Notes: generated by a model not told the origin, from the letters alone. A DNA stretch of 35,617 nucleotides from Myroides pelagicus (GCF_009711055.1 NZ_WMJY01000012.1:49710-85326); one strand, 5' to 3'; shown: positions 16,611 to 25,427, numbered from the stretch's first letter. A program made the numbers and translations.

Positions 16611-18155
16611 TTATTTCATTTTCTTTAACCAGTTTTTCATAGATACTTCGTTTTCTATAATATTTCTAAGATCCGCGATAGCTACACGATCCTGTTTCAT
16701 CGTGTCACGGTGACGGATAGTAACTGTTTTATCTTCTAACGACTGGTGATCAACGGTAATACAAAATGGTGTGCCTAATGCGTCTGCACGACGGTAACGA
16801 CGACCTACTGCATCTTTTTCATCATAAGCCACGTTGAAGTCCCATTTTAGCTCTTCGATTATATCTTGCGCCAATTCTGGAAGACCGTCTTTTTTCACTA
16901 AAGGTAAAATTGTAGCTTTTGTAGGAGCTAATACAGAAGGTAATCTCAATACAGTACGAGTACTGCCGTCTTCTAATGTTTCTTCTACTAGTGATTTAGA
17001 AAATACAGAAAGGAACATACGATCTAGTCCAACTGAAGTCTCAACTACGTAAGGTACATAAGAAGTATTAGTTTCGTTGTCAAAGAACTGAAGCTTCTTA
17101 CCTGAGAATTTTTCATGTGCCTTAAGGTCAAAGTCAGTACGAGAGTGAATACCTTCTAACTCTTTGAAACCGAAAGGGAAGTTAAATTCGATATCAGCAG
17201 CAGCATTAGCATAGTGTGCTAATTTTTCATGGTCGTGGAAACGATAGTTTTCAGGACCCATGCCTAGAGATAAATGCCATTTAAGACGTGTTTCTTTCCA
17301 GTATTCATAGTACTTCATTTCTTCTCCTGGTTTTACGAAGAATTGCATTTCCATTTGTTCAAACTCACGCATACGGAAGATAAACTGACGAGCTACAATT
17401 TCGTTACGGAAAGCTTTACCTGTCTGAGCGATACCAAAAGGAATCTTCATACGTCCTGTTTTTTGTACATTTAGGAAGTTTACGAAGATACCTTGTGCTG
17501 TTTCAGGACGTAAGTATAAGTCCATAGCAGAGTCAGCAGACGCTCCTAATTTCGTTCCAAACATTAAGTTGAATTGACGTACTTCAGTCCAGTTTTTAGA
17601 TCCTGTATCTGGGTCTGCAATTTCAAGCTCTTCAATTAAGGCTTTAACATCTGCTAGGTCTCCATTATCAAGACCACGAGCCATGCGCTCAAGGATTTCC
17701 TGTTTTCTAGTTAAGTAGCCCACTACACGTGGGTTAGTAGCTACAAATTGATTTTCATCAAAGGCTTCTCCAAAGCGCTTTTTCGCTTTCTCAATTTCCT
17801 TTTGTGCTTTTTGGTATAATTTTTCACAGTAATCTTCGATTAGAACGTCTGCTCTGTATCTTTTTTTACTGTCTTTGTTGTCAATTAAAGGGTCATTAAA
17901 CGCATCTACGTGTCCGGAAGCCTTCCAAGTGGTAGGATGCATAAAAATAGAGGCATCAATTCCTACAATATTTTCGTGCATTTGTACCATAGATTTCCAC
18001 CAGTACTCGCGAATGTTTTTCTTTAACTCCACACCGTTTTGAGCGTAGTCATATACTGCGCTTAAACCATCGTATATTTCACTTGAAGGGAATATATATC
18101 CATACTCCTTAGCATGCGAAACAACGTTCTTAAAAATATCTTCTTGTTTTGCCAT
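16611..18155 (-). CDS. glyS: Glycine--tRNA ligase (homodimeric alpha2 type)
   Basis: A 514-residue class II aminoacyl-tRNA synthetase charging tRNA-Gly, of the single-chain dimeric kind rather than the alpha2beta2 GlyQ/GlyS kind. Seen: an N-terminal catalytic start (HAKEYGYIFPSSEIYDGL), class II motif 2 (GIAQTGKAFRNEI, FRMREFEQMEMQFF), motif 3 ending in ETSVGLDRMFL, and a C-terminal anticodon-binding domain (LAPTKATILPLVKKDG to VAIADL). The roughly 60-residue insertion after the first domain (about residues 85-190) is usual for this type. The ATG at 18155 is the only plausible start, since the next methionine is about 50 residues on. The -7 element lies only 4 nt upstream, implying a leaderless mRNA. 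Confidence 0.97.
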   Translation of the reverse strand: MAKQEDIFKNVVSHAKEYGYIFPSSEIYDGLSAVYDYAQNGVELKKNIREYWWKSMVQMHENIVGIDASIFMHPTTWKASGHVDAFNDPLIDNKDSKKRYRADVLIEDYCEKLYQKAQKEIEKAKKRFGEAFDENQFVATNPRVVGYLTRKQEILERMARGLDNGDLADVKALIEELEIADPDTGSKNWTEVRQFNLMFGTKLGASADSAMDLYLRPETAQGIFVNFLNVQKTGRMKIPFGIAQTGKAFRNEIVARQFIFRMREFEQMEMQFFVKPGEEMKYYEYWKETRLKWHLSLGMGPENYRFHDHEKLAHYANAAADIEFNFPFGFKELEGIHSRTDFDLKAHEKFSGKKLQFFDNETNTSYVPYVVETSVGLDRMFLSVFSKSLVEETLEDGSTRTVLRLPSVLAPTKATILPLVKKDGLPELAQDIIEELKWDFNVAYDEKDAVGRRYRRADALGTPFCITVDHQSLEDKTVTIRHRDTMKQDRVAIADLRNIIENEVSMKNWLKKMK

Positions 18156-18159
18156 AGTA

Positions 18160-18167
18160 CAAAAGTA
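18160..18167 (-). promoter_or_regulatory. -7 element abutting the glyS start codon
   Basis: The minus strand reads TACTTTTG, an exact consensus match whose last base is 4 nt before the glyS ATG. Transcription would begin at or within a few bases of the start codon. Confidence 0.55.
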
Positions 18168-18252
18168 ATAAAAGACTTTAAGATTAGAAACTTCACTACA
18201 AGCTATTTGTCGTTAATAATCTTAAACGTATTAGTTTATTATATTGATTTGT

Positions 18253-18513
18253 TTAATTTTTATCTTGATTATAGCTTATACCCATCCTCTCTTTTTTGAA
18301 ATTTATGATGAGTGTTAAGAATTGGTTTATTTCACCTGGTGTACCTAAGATGAATCTGTTCCACTGTAGAAGAGGAAAAGGGTGACTCATAGTTATCCCT
18401 TCTGCAGCCATCTCTTCTATGTATTGTTTCTAATCACATTTAATCTAATGAAATGGAAAATTACCTTGACTAGAAAGTTTTTTAATGTAGGGGAGTGAAT
18501 TTGTATATTTTAG
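18253..18513 (-). pseudogene. C-terminal remnant of a HisC-like PLP-dependent aminotransferase
   Basis: One minus-strand frame reads through two TAG stops (18445-18447 and 18430-18432) and ends at TAA 18253-18255. Despite the stops it carries, in order and at normal spacing, landmarks of the small C-terminal domain of class I/II histidinol-phosphate-aminotransferase-like enzymes. SQGNF (18472-18457) corresponds to the family SQxNF strand. EEMAAEGI (18417-18394) matches the 'M...GI/V' helix. SHPFP (18388-18374) stands where GRPFP is usual. NRFILGTPGE matches the R-[VL]-S-[LI]-GTPEE segment, and the substrate-carboxylate arginine is kept. The N-terminal two-thirds, including the PLP lysine, are absent. 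The family match is from memory of motifs, not a search. Confidence 0.7.
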
Positions 18514-18808
18514 TTGCTAAAAATTAAAAAAACAGATTGGTTTTGTACTTGGAAACTGCTCCTTTATCTTAGAAAGAAATTGTATCATACTGTTGTGAGT
18601 TTATTGGTTTTATTGGGTGTTTGATAGTTAATGAGTGTTTGATAGTTGATATAATTGGGTGTATTTGTAAGAAAAATAAAATATTTTCACTTAAATATGT
18701 TGTTATTATTTAAATTATGTTAATTTTATGGTGCTCTTAGGTAAGGAATTAATAAGTTGTTTTTTAGGTAATGATTAAGAGATCGTATAATTAAATTAAT
18801 AATCTAAT

Positions 18809-19177
18809 ATGAAAAAGATTACTTTTATGGTTTTAGGGATGGCTGCGATGATAGCTGTTTCTTGTGGTGAGAAAAAAGATGCTCCAAAAGAAGGAGAGGC
18901 AACAACAACTGAAGCAGAGACTCCTGCTGCTAAAGGAGATGACGCCGTTAGTGCTATTGGTGAAGAAGCTGTATTGAACAAATACATCGAGTTAGTTGAT
19001 AAATTAGTAGATGCTCAAAAAGCTAAAGATACTGAAGAAATCACTAAGGTAACTCAAGATTTAATGGTTGTATCTCAAGATGTAGCTAAAATCGATCTAA
19101 CTAAATTAACTAAAGAACAAGCAGAGAAATTAGCTGCTATTGGTAAAAAATATCAAGAAGCTTTAATGGCTAATTAG
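18809..19177 (+). CDS. Small hypothetical lipoprotein (122 aa)
   Basis: A signal peptide with lipobox AVSC (C19) is followed by a low-complexity acidic/alanine-threonine linker (about 20-50). A helical domain (about 55-120) is rich in K, E, A and L. Its function is unknown. The helical part shares a pattern with the next lipoprotein gene (Y-x3-[VL]-[DE]-x-LVD-x-Q early on, then LT-x-EQ, L-x2-I-x2-KY-x3-L at the end), so the two look like diverged tandem duplicates. It is followed by its own terminator, so the pair are separate transcription units. Codon use is biased towards A/T-ending common codons, suggesting good expression. Confidence 0.85.
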   Translation: MKKITFMVLGMAAMIAVSCGEKKDAPKEGEATTTEAETPAAKGDDAVSAIGEEAVLNKYIELVDKLVDAQKAKDTEEITKVTQDLMVVSQDVAKIDLTKLTKEQAEKLAAIGKKYQEALMAN

Positions 19178-19200
19178 TATAAAAAGTTTATTACACAAGG

Positions 19201-19232
19201 AAGGCTATCTCATCATCCAGGGTAGCCTTTTT
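19201..19232 (+). terminator. Intrinsic terminator of the first small lipoprotein gene
   Basis: Stem AAGGCTA (19201-19207) with TAGCCTT (19223-19229), extendable by three more pairs including wobbles, followed by a T tract. Confidence 0.85.
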
Positions 19233-19280
19233 ACTTTATTTGAAATGCTAGAACATTACTATTGAATATGTTTTTTTAAT

Positions 19281-19288
19281 TACTTTTG
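19281..19288 (+). promoter_or_regulatory. -7 element of the second small lipoprotein gene
   Basis: TACTTTTG, an exact consensus match. A TTG at 19262-19264 lies 16 nt upstream, slightly short for a -33 element. Confidence 0.55.
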
Positions 19289-19314
19289 TTAAGAAGAATA
19301 TTTAATTAGTATAT

Positions 19315-19698
19315 ATGAGTCGTTTGAGCCATAAAAGTAAATTTTTAGTAGGGTTAGTCTTATTCTGTAGTGTTTTAGTTTTCTCATGTAAAAAGAGTAA
19401 TGATACCTCTGAAGTTCAGGAACAAGAAAAGGGCACTGCGGCTAAAGATCCTATTGATGCCTACCTAGATAAATTGGAAACTTTAGTAGATAACCAATTA
19501 GCACTATATGCTGAAGTTATGGAATCAAAAGAAGGGAGTGCTAGAAAATATGAGACTCTCACACAAGAAATTAGTCGCTATATCGGAGATGGATATGGTT
19601 TGACCTTAAAGGATTATACTGATGAGCAAAAAGTACGGTTGGTTAAGATACAAGAAAAGTATAGAGTAGTTTTGGGGGTAAAAGATTCAATAAAGTAA
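19315..19698 (+). CDS. Small hypothetical lipoprotein (127 aa), paralogue-like
   Basis: A signal peptide with lipobox VFSC (C25) is followed by a charged linker and a helical domain ending in LTLKDYTDEQKVRLVKIQEKY. This parallels the LTKLTKEQAEKLAAIGKKY end of the preceding lipoprotein, and both have LVD-x-Q near the start of the domain. The role is unknown; an envelope-associated helical lipoprotein is all the sequence supports. It is an independent gene with its own -7 element and, downstream, the 62-bp palindrome that separates it from the convergent efflux operon. Confidence 0.85.
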   Translation: MSRLSHKSKFLVGLVLFCSVLVFSCKKSNDTSEVQEQEKGTAAKDPIDAYLDKLETLVDNQLALYAEVMESKEGSARKYETLTQEISRYIGDGYGLTLKDYTDEQKVRLVKIQEKYRVVLGVKDSIK

Positions 19699-19818
19699 GG
19701 TTTTCTCAGTAAAAGTAAGTGCGTCAATTCAAAAATTACAAATAGTACTTCGTAATATTTGATTTACACTGTTCTAGAGAACTAACAGTTGGTAGATAGA
19801 TTTATTATTTAAATAGTA

Positions 19819-19880
19819 AGACAATAAGCAGAGAAAGGTTTGTAAGCAATTGCTTACAAACCTTTCTCTGCTTATTGTCT
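19819..19880. terminator. 62-bp perfect palindrome between convergent units
   Basis: The arms 19819-19849 and 19850-19880 are exact reverse complements over 31 bp with no spacer. On the plus strand a T run (19882-19888) follows, so it can end the lipoprotein transcript. It begins 6 bases beyond the stop codon of the minus-strand adaptor gene, so it can also end the efflux operon. Confidence 0.88.
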
Positions 19881-19886
19881 CTTTTT

Positions 19887-21050
19887 TTATTCTTCCTCTT
19901 CTGTATTTTTTAGTTTCATCAGTAGTGTATATGCACCAGTTGTGACAATATTTTTGTTTTCTAAATCTTTGAAGTTATCAATTTGTACAAAGCCGTTTTC
20001 TTTATTTCCAATTGTAACAAGTTGCATTTGGTAGGTTTGTTTTTCCACTTCAACAAATACAAAGTTCTTTCCTTCAAAATAGACAATACTCTCTTCGGGT
20101 AAAGCATGTACGACATTTGCATGAGTTTCAATATCTGCGTTCATATACATTCCTGGTAATAGTTTTTTGTCGTAGTTGTTTAAATGACAGTGAACTTCAG
20201 ATGCACCTTCATTGTTTACATCCATGCTGATAAGAATGATTTCGCCATTGTGTTTAGTATTTTTGTCACTATTAGTATAACTAATAATGCGTTGACCTAT
20301 TTCTAATTTGTCAAGGTCTTTTTCATAAACTTTCAAATTTAGGTGAATATCGCTTGGGTCAATAATTTCGAATAGCACGTCTGACGGTGTTACATATTTA
20401 CCAACATTGACATACGTATTACTTACAAACCCTGTGATTGGACTCACCAATACAATCGTTTTACTGATATTGTCGTATGTCAATTGTTTTGCATTTATGT
20501 TGATTAGACTCAACTGCTGTGCTAAGGCATTCATCGTAATTTTTTGACTATTCATTTCTGACTGAGCCAATTGCATTACTTTATCACTACTTGCTTTACT
20601 AGCATTCAGATCTTTCTGTCTTTCGTAGTCTAGTTTTGCGTATTCATATTTATCACGAGCGATTAGATAGTTTTGTTGTAATTGCACATATTGAGGATCC
20701 TCCATTACGGCAATTACTTGTCCTTTTTTGATTTGCATTCCCGGAAGTAATTTTGTGGATTTTAAGTATCCGCCAAGAGGGTTAGTTACCGAAATTAAGT
20801 TTTGAGGTGGGACATCTATCTTACCAGTAAGGCGTAGTGTTTTTGCAATGCGTTCTGTAGATAGTTGTCCGGTCTTAATGGTTACATTTTTCATTTGAAC
20901 GTCACTTAGGTGTACTAGATCCGTTTCAACAGGAGCTGATACTTCTGTTGTTGTGTTTTCTACGTCTTTTTTTTGATTACACGATTGTAGTAAAAGAGTT
21001 GGAATAAGGGCTAGAGCTAATGTAGTCGCTTTAATATATTTTGAAAACAT
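19887..21050 (-). CDS. Efflux RND transporter periplasmic adaptor (CzcB/CusB-like lipoprotein)
   Basis: The 387-residue membrane-fusion protein of a heavy-metal RND system, linking the inner-membrane pump to the outer-membrane channel. It has a signal peptide with lipobox LQSC (C24), the barrel-sandwich start (LRLTGKIDVPPQN... NPLGGYLKS), a helical hairpin at about 115-180 (QLQQNYLIARDKYEYAKLDY onwards), the second lipoyl half (LVSPITGFVS), and beta-barrel and membrane-proximal domains to the end. No His-rich metal-binding extension or CusF-like domain is present. It is the last gene of the operon and starts 4 nt after the pump stop codon, which suggests translational coupling. Confidence 0.95.
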   Translation of the reverse strand: MFSKYIKATTLALALIPTLLLQSCNQKKDVENTTTEVSAPVETDLVHLSDVQMKNVTIKTGQLSTERIAKTLRLTGKIDVPPQNLISVTNPLGGYLKSTKLLPGMQIKKGQVIAVMEDPQYVQLQQNYLIARDKYEYAKLDYERQKDLNASKASSDKVMQLAQSEMNSQKITMNALAQQLSLININAKQLTYDNISKTIVLVSPITGFVSNTYVNVGKYVTPSDVLFEIIDPSDIHLNLKVYEKDLDKLEIGQRIISYTNSDKNTKHNGEIILISMDVNNEGASEVHCHLNNYDKKLLPGMYMNADIETHANVVHALPEESIVYFEGKNFVFVEVEKQTYQMQLVTIGNKENGFVQIDNFKDLENKNIVTTGAYTLLMKLKNTEEEE

Positions 21051-21054
21051 AGTA

Positions 21055-24000
21055 TTAATTGTTAGAAGTTAGATAGTTAATTTGTATTAGATTGTCATTA
21101 GAAGCTTTAACAGCGTCTAGATAATTACTTAATAAATCCAAGGCTTGGTTAGTAAGTATTACAAATTCTAAGAAGTTAATCTCTCCGTTGATAAACTGAA
21201 GCTGAGCAGTATCTAGAATTGTATTGGTATTCTGAAGAGTGTACTGTTCATAGTTGTTTAGTATCTTCTCGTTGTTTTGCTGAGTTGTCAACAATTGTTG
21301 GTATTTATTCATCATTCTATCTCTTGTCGATACTAATTCAGCATTAGCTAAATGTTCTGCTTTTTTTGAAGCATTGATTATTCCACGTTGTCCGAAGGTA
21401 AATATTGGTAAAGATATTCCTACTTGGAATGCGTGAAATCGATCCTCTCTAGTGTAAAATACATCATTACTAGCCAATCCTAAAAAACTACTGTTGTTAT
21501 AGGTTATTTGTAATGTAGGGAGTTGTTTAGCTTTTTCCATTCTTAATCTCTCATGAGCAATAACTTTTTGTTGCTCTATCAATTGAATGACAGGATTGTT
21601 CCCTAAGTTAATTTCTAATTGATTTAAAGCCAACTTGATGTCTTCTACTTGTGGTTGAATTTCGTCTTCGGTATTCAACAACCATTTTAATTCGAGTAGG
21701 GTTAGGCCTTTTGCTTTTTGTACCTCAAGCAATTGACCTTGAATACTAGTGCGTTGATTTTGAGCTGTTGTTTTTTCAATTATATTGCTTTCTCCTTTTT
21801 CAAATCGAAGAACTGCTTTGTCATAGAAATCTTTGTAAAGGGAATCGGCTTTGTGTAATAAAGCTTCTTTTCTTTCCCAATAGGCATAGTCATAAAAACC
21901 TTGCGTTACAGCTTTTTTAATTTCGTATTCTTTCAAGTTCAGGTTAAATAGGCTTTGTTGGTGCTCTGCTTTGTAAACTTTCTTCTGTCTGTTGTAAACA
22001 GTAGGAAATGCAAAGTCTTGGCTAATACTAAATTTATTATCTGTATAAGGACCATTTATTTGACCAAATTCTCCTGATACATTTGTTTGAGGTATATCAG
22101 TAGCGGCTTTAATAAAAGCCTTGCTGTATTCTGTACGCAGTTTTTCAGCACGTATTGATGAGTTTTGCACGATGGCAACATCTATGGCACGATCTAATGT
22201 AATAGGATTTTGTGCTTGGGCAGTGAACCCTAGTAGTACTAAGATTACTGTTGCTATGGTTTTATTCTTTTTCAAGAAGTTAAAATTAAGTTTTTGTTCG
22301 AATGTGATATATAGAATAGGTAGGACAAATAGAGTTAAGAAGGTAGCTAACATTAACCCTCCAATTACTACTGTAGCCAATGGTCTTTGTACTTCTGCTC
22401 CTGCTCCGTTACTCAGAGCCATTGGAAGGAATCCAAAAGAGGCTACACAGGCAGTCATTAATACTGGGCGTAAACGTGATTTGGCGCCTCTAATAACAAT
22501 GTAAGCAATGTTCTGAATACCACTTTTCTTTAGTCGATTAAATTCGGCGATAAGTACGATACCATTTAGTACGGCGACACCAAATAAGGCGATGAAACCA
22601 ACACCAGCACTGATACTGAATGGCATACCTCTAAGTGCTAATAAGAATACCCCTCCAATAATAGACAATGGGATAGCTGTAAAAATCATTAAACATTCCC
22701 TAATGTCTTTGAAGGCAAAGAATAATAATAAAAAGATAAGTACTAAAGCTAGAGGAACGGCAATCGCTAGACGTGCTTTGGCTTCATTAAGGTTTTCAAA
22801 CTGTCCTCCGTATGTTACTTGATATCCAACAGGTAATTTTAGCTGAGTTTCCACTTTTGACTGTAATTCTTCTACGATACTTTGAACATCTCTACCTTTT
22901 ACATTAAACCCAACAATAATTCTACGTTGTGCGTTTTCACGTTGGATTTGATTAGGTCCTTCTTTTACCTCAACATTTGCTAGTTGATTAAGTGGTATTT
23001 GTGATCCATTAGATGTAGGAATGAGTAGATTTTGAATGTCGGAAATATCTTTTCTGTCTTTTTCATCCATTCTAACAACCATATCAAATTTGCGCTCTCC
23101 TTCATAGATCATTCCTGTTGTTTGTCCCGCTAATGAAGCATTGATTATTTTGTTGATTTCACTTACTGAAAGCTTGTGTCTAGCGATAGCTTTTCTGTCA
23201 TAATCAATGATGAGTTGTGGCATACCTGTGATAGGTTCTACGTAAAGGTTAGTCGCTCCTTCAACAGTATTGATTATTGCGCCAATTTTATTGGCTGTAC
23301 TAGCTAAGGTGTCTAAATCTTCTCCGAATACTTTGACAACAACATCTTGTCTAGCTCCAGTCATCAATTCGTTAAAACGCATCTGTACGGGGAATTGGAA
23401 GCCAAAAGTAATACCTGGAACTTCTTCCAATGCTTTTGTCATTTTTTCTTCTAATTCAGGGAAAGTAGTGGCAGATGTCCATTCGCTTTTGTCTTTTAGG
23501 ATTACCATCATATCTGAAGCCTCCATCGGCATTGGGTCAGTAGGTACTTCAGCACTACCAATTTTAGTTACGATTTTTTCTACTTCAGGGAATCGGTTTT
23601 TTAGAATGTGTACCGCTTTTTGTGTACTCTCTATTGTTGTATTTAGGTTACTCCCCGTTAATACTTTGGTGTCAATAGCGAAATCACCTTCTTCCAAGGA
23701 AGGAATAAACTCTCCTCCGAGTGTACTCAGTATATAAATAGCAATAGCAAAAAGTACCCCAACGGCTGTATAAATAAGCTTTGGTATTTGCATAACTTTC
23801 ACCAAAGTATGCTCATAAATACGTTCTAATTTTGCCAATATACGCTCCGAGAAGTTTGGTTTGTCATGTCCTTTTTTACTCATAATCAACGAACTCATCA
23901 TCGGAATATAAGTAAGTGATAATAAGAATGCACCTAACAAGGCAAATGCTACTGTCTGTGCCATTGGTTTGAACATCTTCCCTTCAATTCCTTGTAGGGT

Positions 24001-25401
24001 AAGGATAGGAATGTAAACGATAAGAATTATAATTTGGCCAAATACAGCACTATTCATCATCTTCGAAGCGGACTCTACCACGGTATTGTTGAGGTCTTTT
24101 GAAGACAAGGATGTCATTTTCTTATATCTAGCATTACGTGAGAGTTGATGAAGGACGGCTTCTACGATAATTACCGCTCCATCAATAATTAATCCAAAGT
24201 CTAAGGCTCCTAAGCTCATCAAGTTTCCACTCACCCCAAATAAGTTCATCATACAGATTGCAAATAGCATAGCTAATGGAATAACAGAGGCTACTAATAA
24301 TCCAGCACGTATATTCCCCAAGAATAAAACGAGTACTAACACTACAATTAAGGCTCCCTCGATTAAGTTTGTTTCAACTGTACCGATTGCGTTGTTAACC
24401 ATTTTCGTTCTATCTAAGAAGGGCTCAATAACAACTCCTTCAGGAAGTGTTTTTTGGATTTCTGCAATTTTGGACTTTACATCTTCAATTACAATATTAC
24501 TATTTCCTCCTTTAAGCATCATCACGATAGCTCCAGCTACTTCTCCTTGATCATTATAGGTCATGGCTCCATATCTAGTGGCGTTTCCAATTTGTACTTT
24601 AGCTACATCTTTAATTAATAAAGGAAGATCTGTATTCTTTGATGTTATTGCGATATTTTCGATATCTTCTGTTGTGCCAAGTAATCCTTCTGTACGGATG
24701 TATAGAACTGTAGGCCCTTTTTCAATATAGGCTCCTCCTGTATTTTCATTGTTATTTTCTAATGCAGAAAATACATCATTAATATTGATGCCATAGGCGT
24801 CGAGCTTGTTAGGGTTAATAGCAATCTCGTATTGTTTAAGTTTTCCTCCGAAACTACTGACTTCTGCTACTCCTTTTACGGATAATAGCTGTCTTCTTAC
24901 AACCCAATCTTGTATTGAGCGAAGTTCTGTAAGGTCATATTTTGATTCGTATCCTTTTTCAGGTCGGACTACATATTGATAGATTTCCCCTAATCCTGTA
25001 GATATAGGGCCTAGTTCAGGCTTACCAATTCCATTGGGAATCTCATTGCTGACTTGACTTAGTCGCTCTCCCACCTGTTGTCTAGCCCAGTAGATATCTA
25101 CATCTTCTTCAAATACAATTGTAATCAACGACAATCCAAAACGAGAGAAGCTTCGAATGTTCTTGATTCCTTGTATGTTGCTGTTGGCCTGTTCAATAGG
25201 AAAGGTTACTAATCGTTCTATATCTGTGGCTCCATAGGAAGGGGCGACAGTGATTATTTGTACTTGATTATCTGTAATATCTGGTACAGCATCAATAGGT
25301 AGTTTGGTAGTTTGGTATATTCCAATACCGATTAGGGCGAATACAAATAGCCCAATGATGAGTTTATTCTTTACTGAAAACTCGATTATTTTGTTTAGCA
25401 T
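21055..25401 (-). CDS. CzcA-type heavy-metal RND pump fused to a TolC-like outer-membrane factor
   Basis: A 1448-residue fusion. Residues 1-1045 form a complete HME-RND proton/metal antiporter: the first helix with LPIDAVPDITDNQVQ, two periplasmic loops, and TM4 LDFGLIIDGAVIIVE with D401, D407 and E414. The aspartate at the LDFG position favours the CzcA (Zn/Co/Cd/Ni) over the CusA (Cu/Ag) class. GGEFIPSLEEGDF and the second set of helices follow. Residues about 1046-1063 form a second signal peptide ending AQA, and 1064-1448 form a TolC-family channel (two OEP repeats). Such fusions are known in Bacteroidota. The pump and adaptor would form a tripartite exporter. No sensor or regulator gene is adjacent. 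Confidence 0.95.
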   Translation of the reverse strand: MLNKIIEFSVKNKLIIGLFVFALIGIGIYQTTKLPIDAVPDITDNQVQIITVAPSYGATDIERLVTFPIEQANSNIQGIKNIRSFSRFGLSLITIVFEEDVDIYWARQQVGERLSQVSNEIPNGIGKPELGPISTGLGEIYQYVVRPEKGYESKYDLTELRSIQDWVVRRQLLSVKGVAEVSSFGGKLKQYEIAINPNKLDAYGININDVFSALENNNENTGGAYIEKGPTVLYIRTEGLLGTTEDIENIAITSKNTDLPLLIKDVAKVQIGNATRYGAMTYNDQGEVAGAIVMMLKGGNSNIVIEDVKSKIAEIQKTLPEGVVIEPFLDRTKMVNNAIGTVETNLIEGALIVVLVLVLFLGNIRAGLLVASVIPLAMLFAICMMNLFGVSGNLMSLGALDFGLIIDGAVIIVEAVLHQLSRNARYKKMTSLSSKDLNNTVVESASKMMNSAVFGQIIILIVYIPILTLQGIEGKMFKPMAQTVAFALLGAFLLSLTYIPMMSSLIMSKKGHDKPNFSERILAKLERIYEHTLVKVMQIPKLIYTAVGVLFAIAIYILSTLGGEFIPSLEEGDFAIDTKVLTGSNLNTTIESTQKAVHILKNRFPEVEKIVTKIGSAEVPTDPMPMEASDMMVILKDKSEWTSATTFPELEEKMTKALEEVPGITFGFQFPVQMRFNELMTGARQDVVVKVFGEDLDTLASTANKIGAIINTVEGATNLYVEPITGMPQLIIDYDRKAIARHKLSVSEINKIINASLAGQTTGMIYEGERKFDMVVRMDEKDRKDISDIQNLLIPTSNGSQIPLNQLANVEVKEGPNQIQRENAQRRIIVGFNVKGRDVQSIVEELQSKVETQLKLPVGYQVTYGGQFENLNEAKARLAIAVPLALVLIFLLLFFAFKDIRECLMIFTAIPLSIIGGVFLLALRGMPFSISAGVGFIALFGVAVLNGIVLIAEFNRLKKSGIQNIAYIVIRGAKSRLRPVLMTACVASFGFLPMALSNGAGAEVQRPLATVVIGGLMLATFLTLFVLPILYITFEQKLNFNFLKKNKTIATVILVLLGFTAQAQNPITLDRAIDVAIVQNSSIRAEKLRTEYSKAFIKAATDIPQTNVSGEFGQINGPYTDNKFSISQDFAFPTVYNRQKKVYKAEHQQSLFNLNLKEYEIKKAVTQGFYDYAYWERKEALLHKADSLYKDFYDKAVLRFEKGESNIIEKTTAQNQRTSIQGQLLEVQKAKGLTLLELKWLLNTEDEIQPQVEDIKLALNQLEINLGNNPVIQLIEQQKVIAHERLRMEKAKQLPTLQITYNNSSFLGLASNDVFYTREDRFHAFQVGISLPIFTFGQRGIINASKKAEHLANAELVSTRDRMMNKYQQLLTTQQNNEKILNNYEQYTLQNTNTILDTAQLQFINGEINFLEFVILTNQALDLLSNYLDAVKASNDNLIQINYLTSNN

Positions 25402-25427
25402 GACTCTAATATGTTAGTACATAAAGT

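Larger units (their letters stand above)
18156..18808. other. 653-bp intergenic region with a gene remnant
   Basis: Contents in order: the glyS promoter; the remnant of a PLP aminotransferase (minus strand, about 18253-18513, listed separately); and an AT-rich stretch with a 13-bp direct repeat GTGTTTGATAGTT at 18617-18629 and 18635-18647. No exact -7 element precedes the lipoprotein at 18809. I see no intact gene or structured RNA. Confidence 0.6.

Noticed and set aside
18114..18299. 61-codon plus-strand frame overlapping the glyS start
   Set aside because: It covers the glyS promoter and the aminotransferase remnant in antisense and has no protein-like features.
18796..18987. Minus-strand frame opposite the first small lipoprotein gene
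   Set aside because: The A/S-rich translation mirrors the E/A/T-rich linker of the real lipoprotein, which has a clear lipobox.
23270..23737. 155-codon frame opposite the RND pump gene
   Set aside because: Antisense shadow of a strongly conserved pump region; no own promoter.
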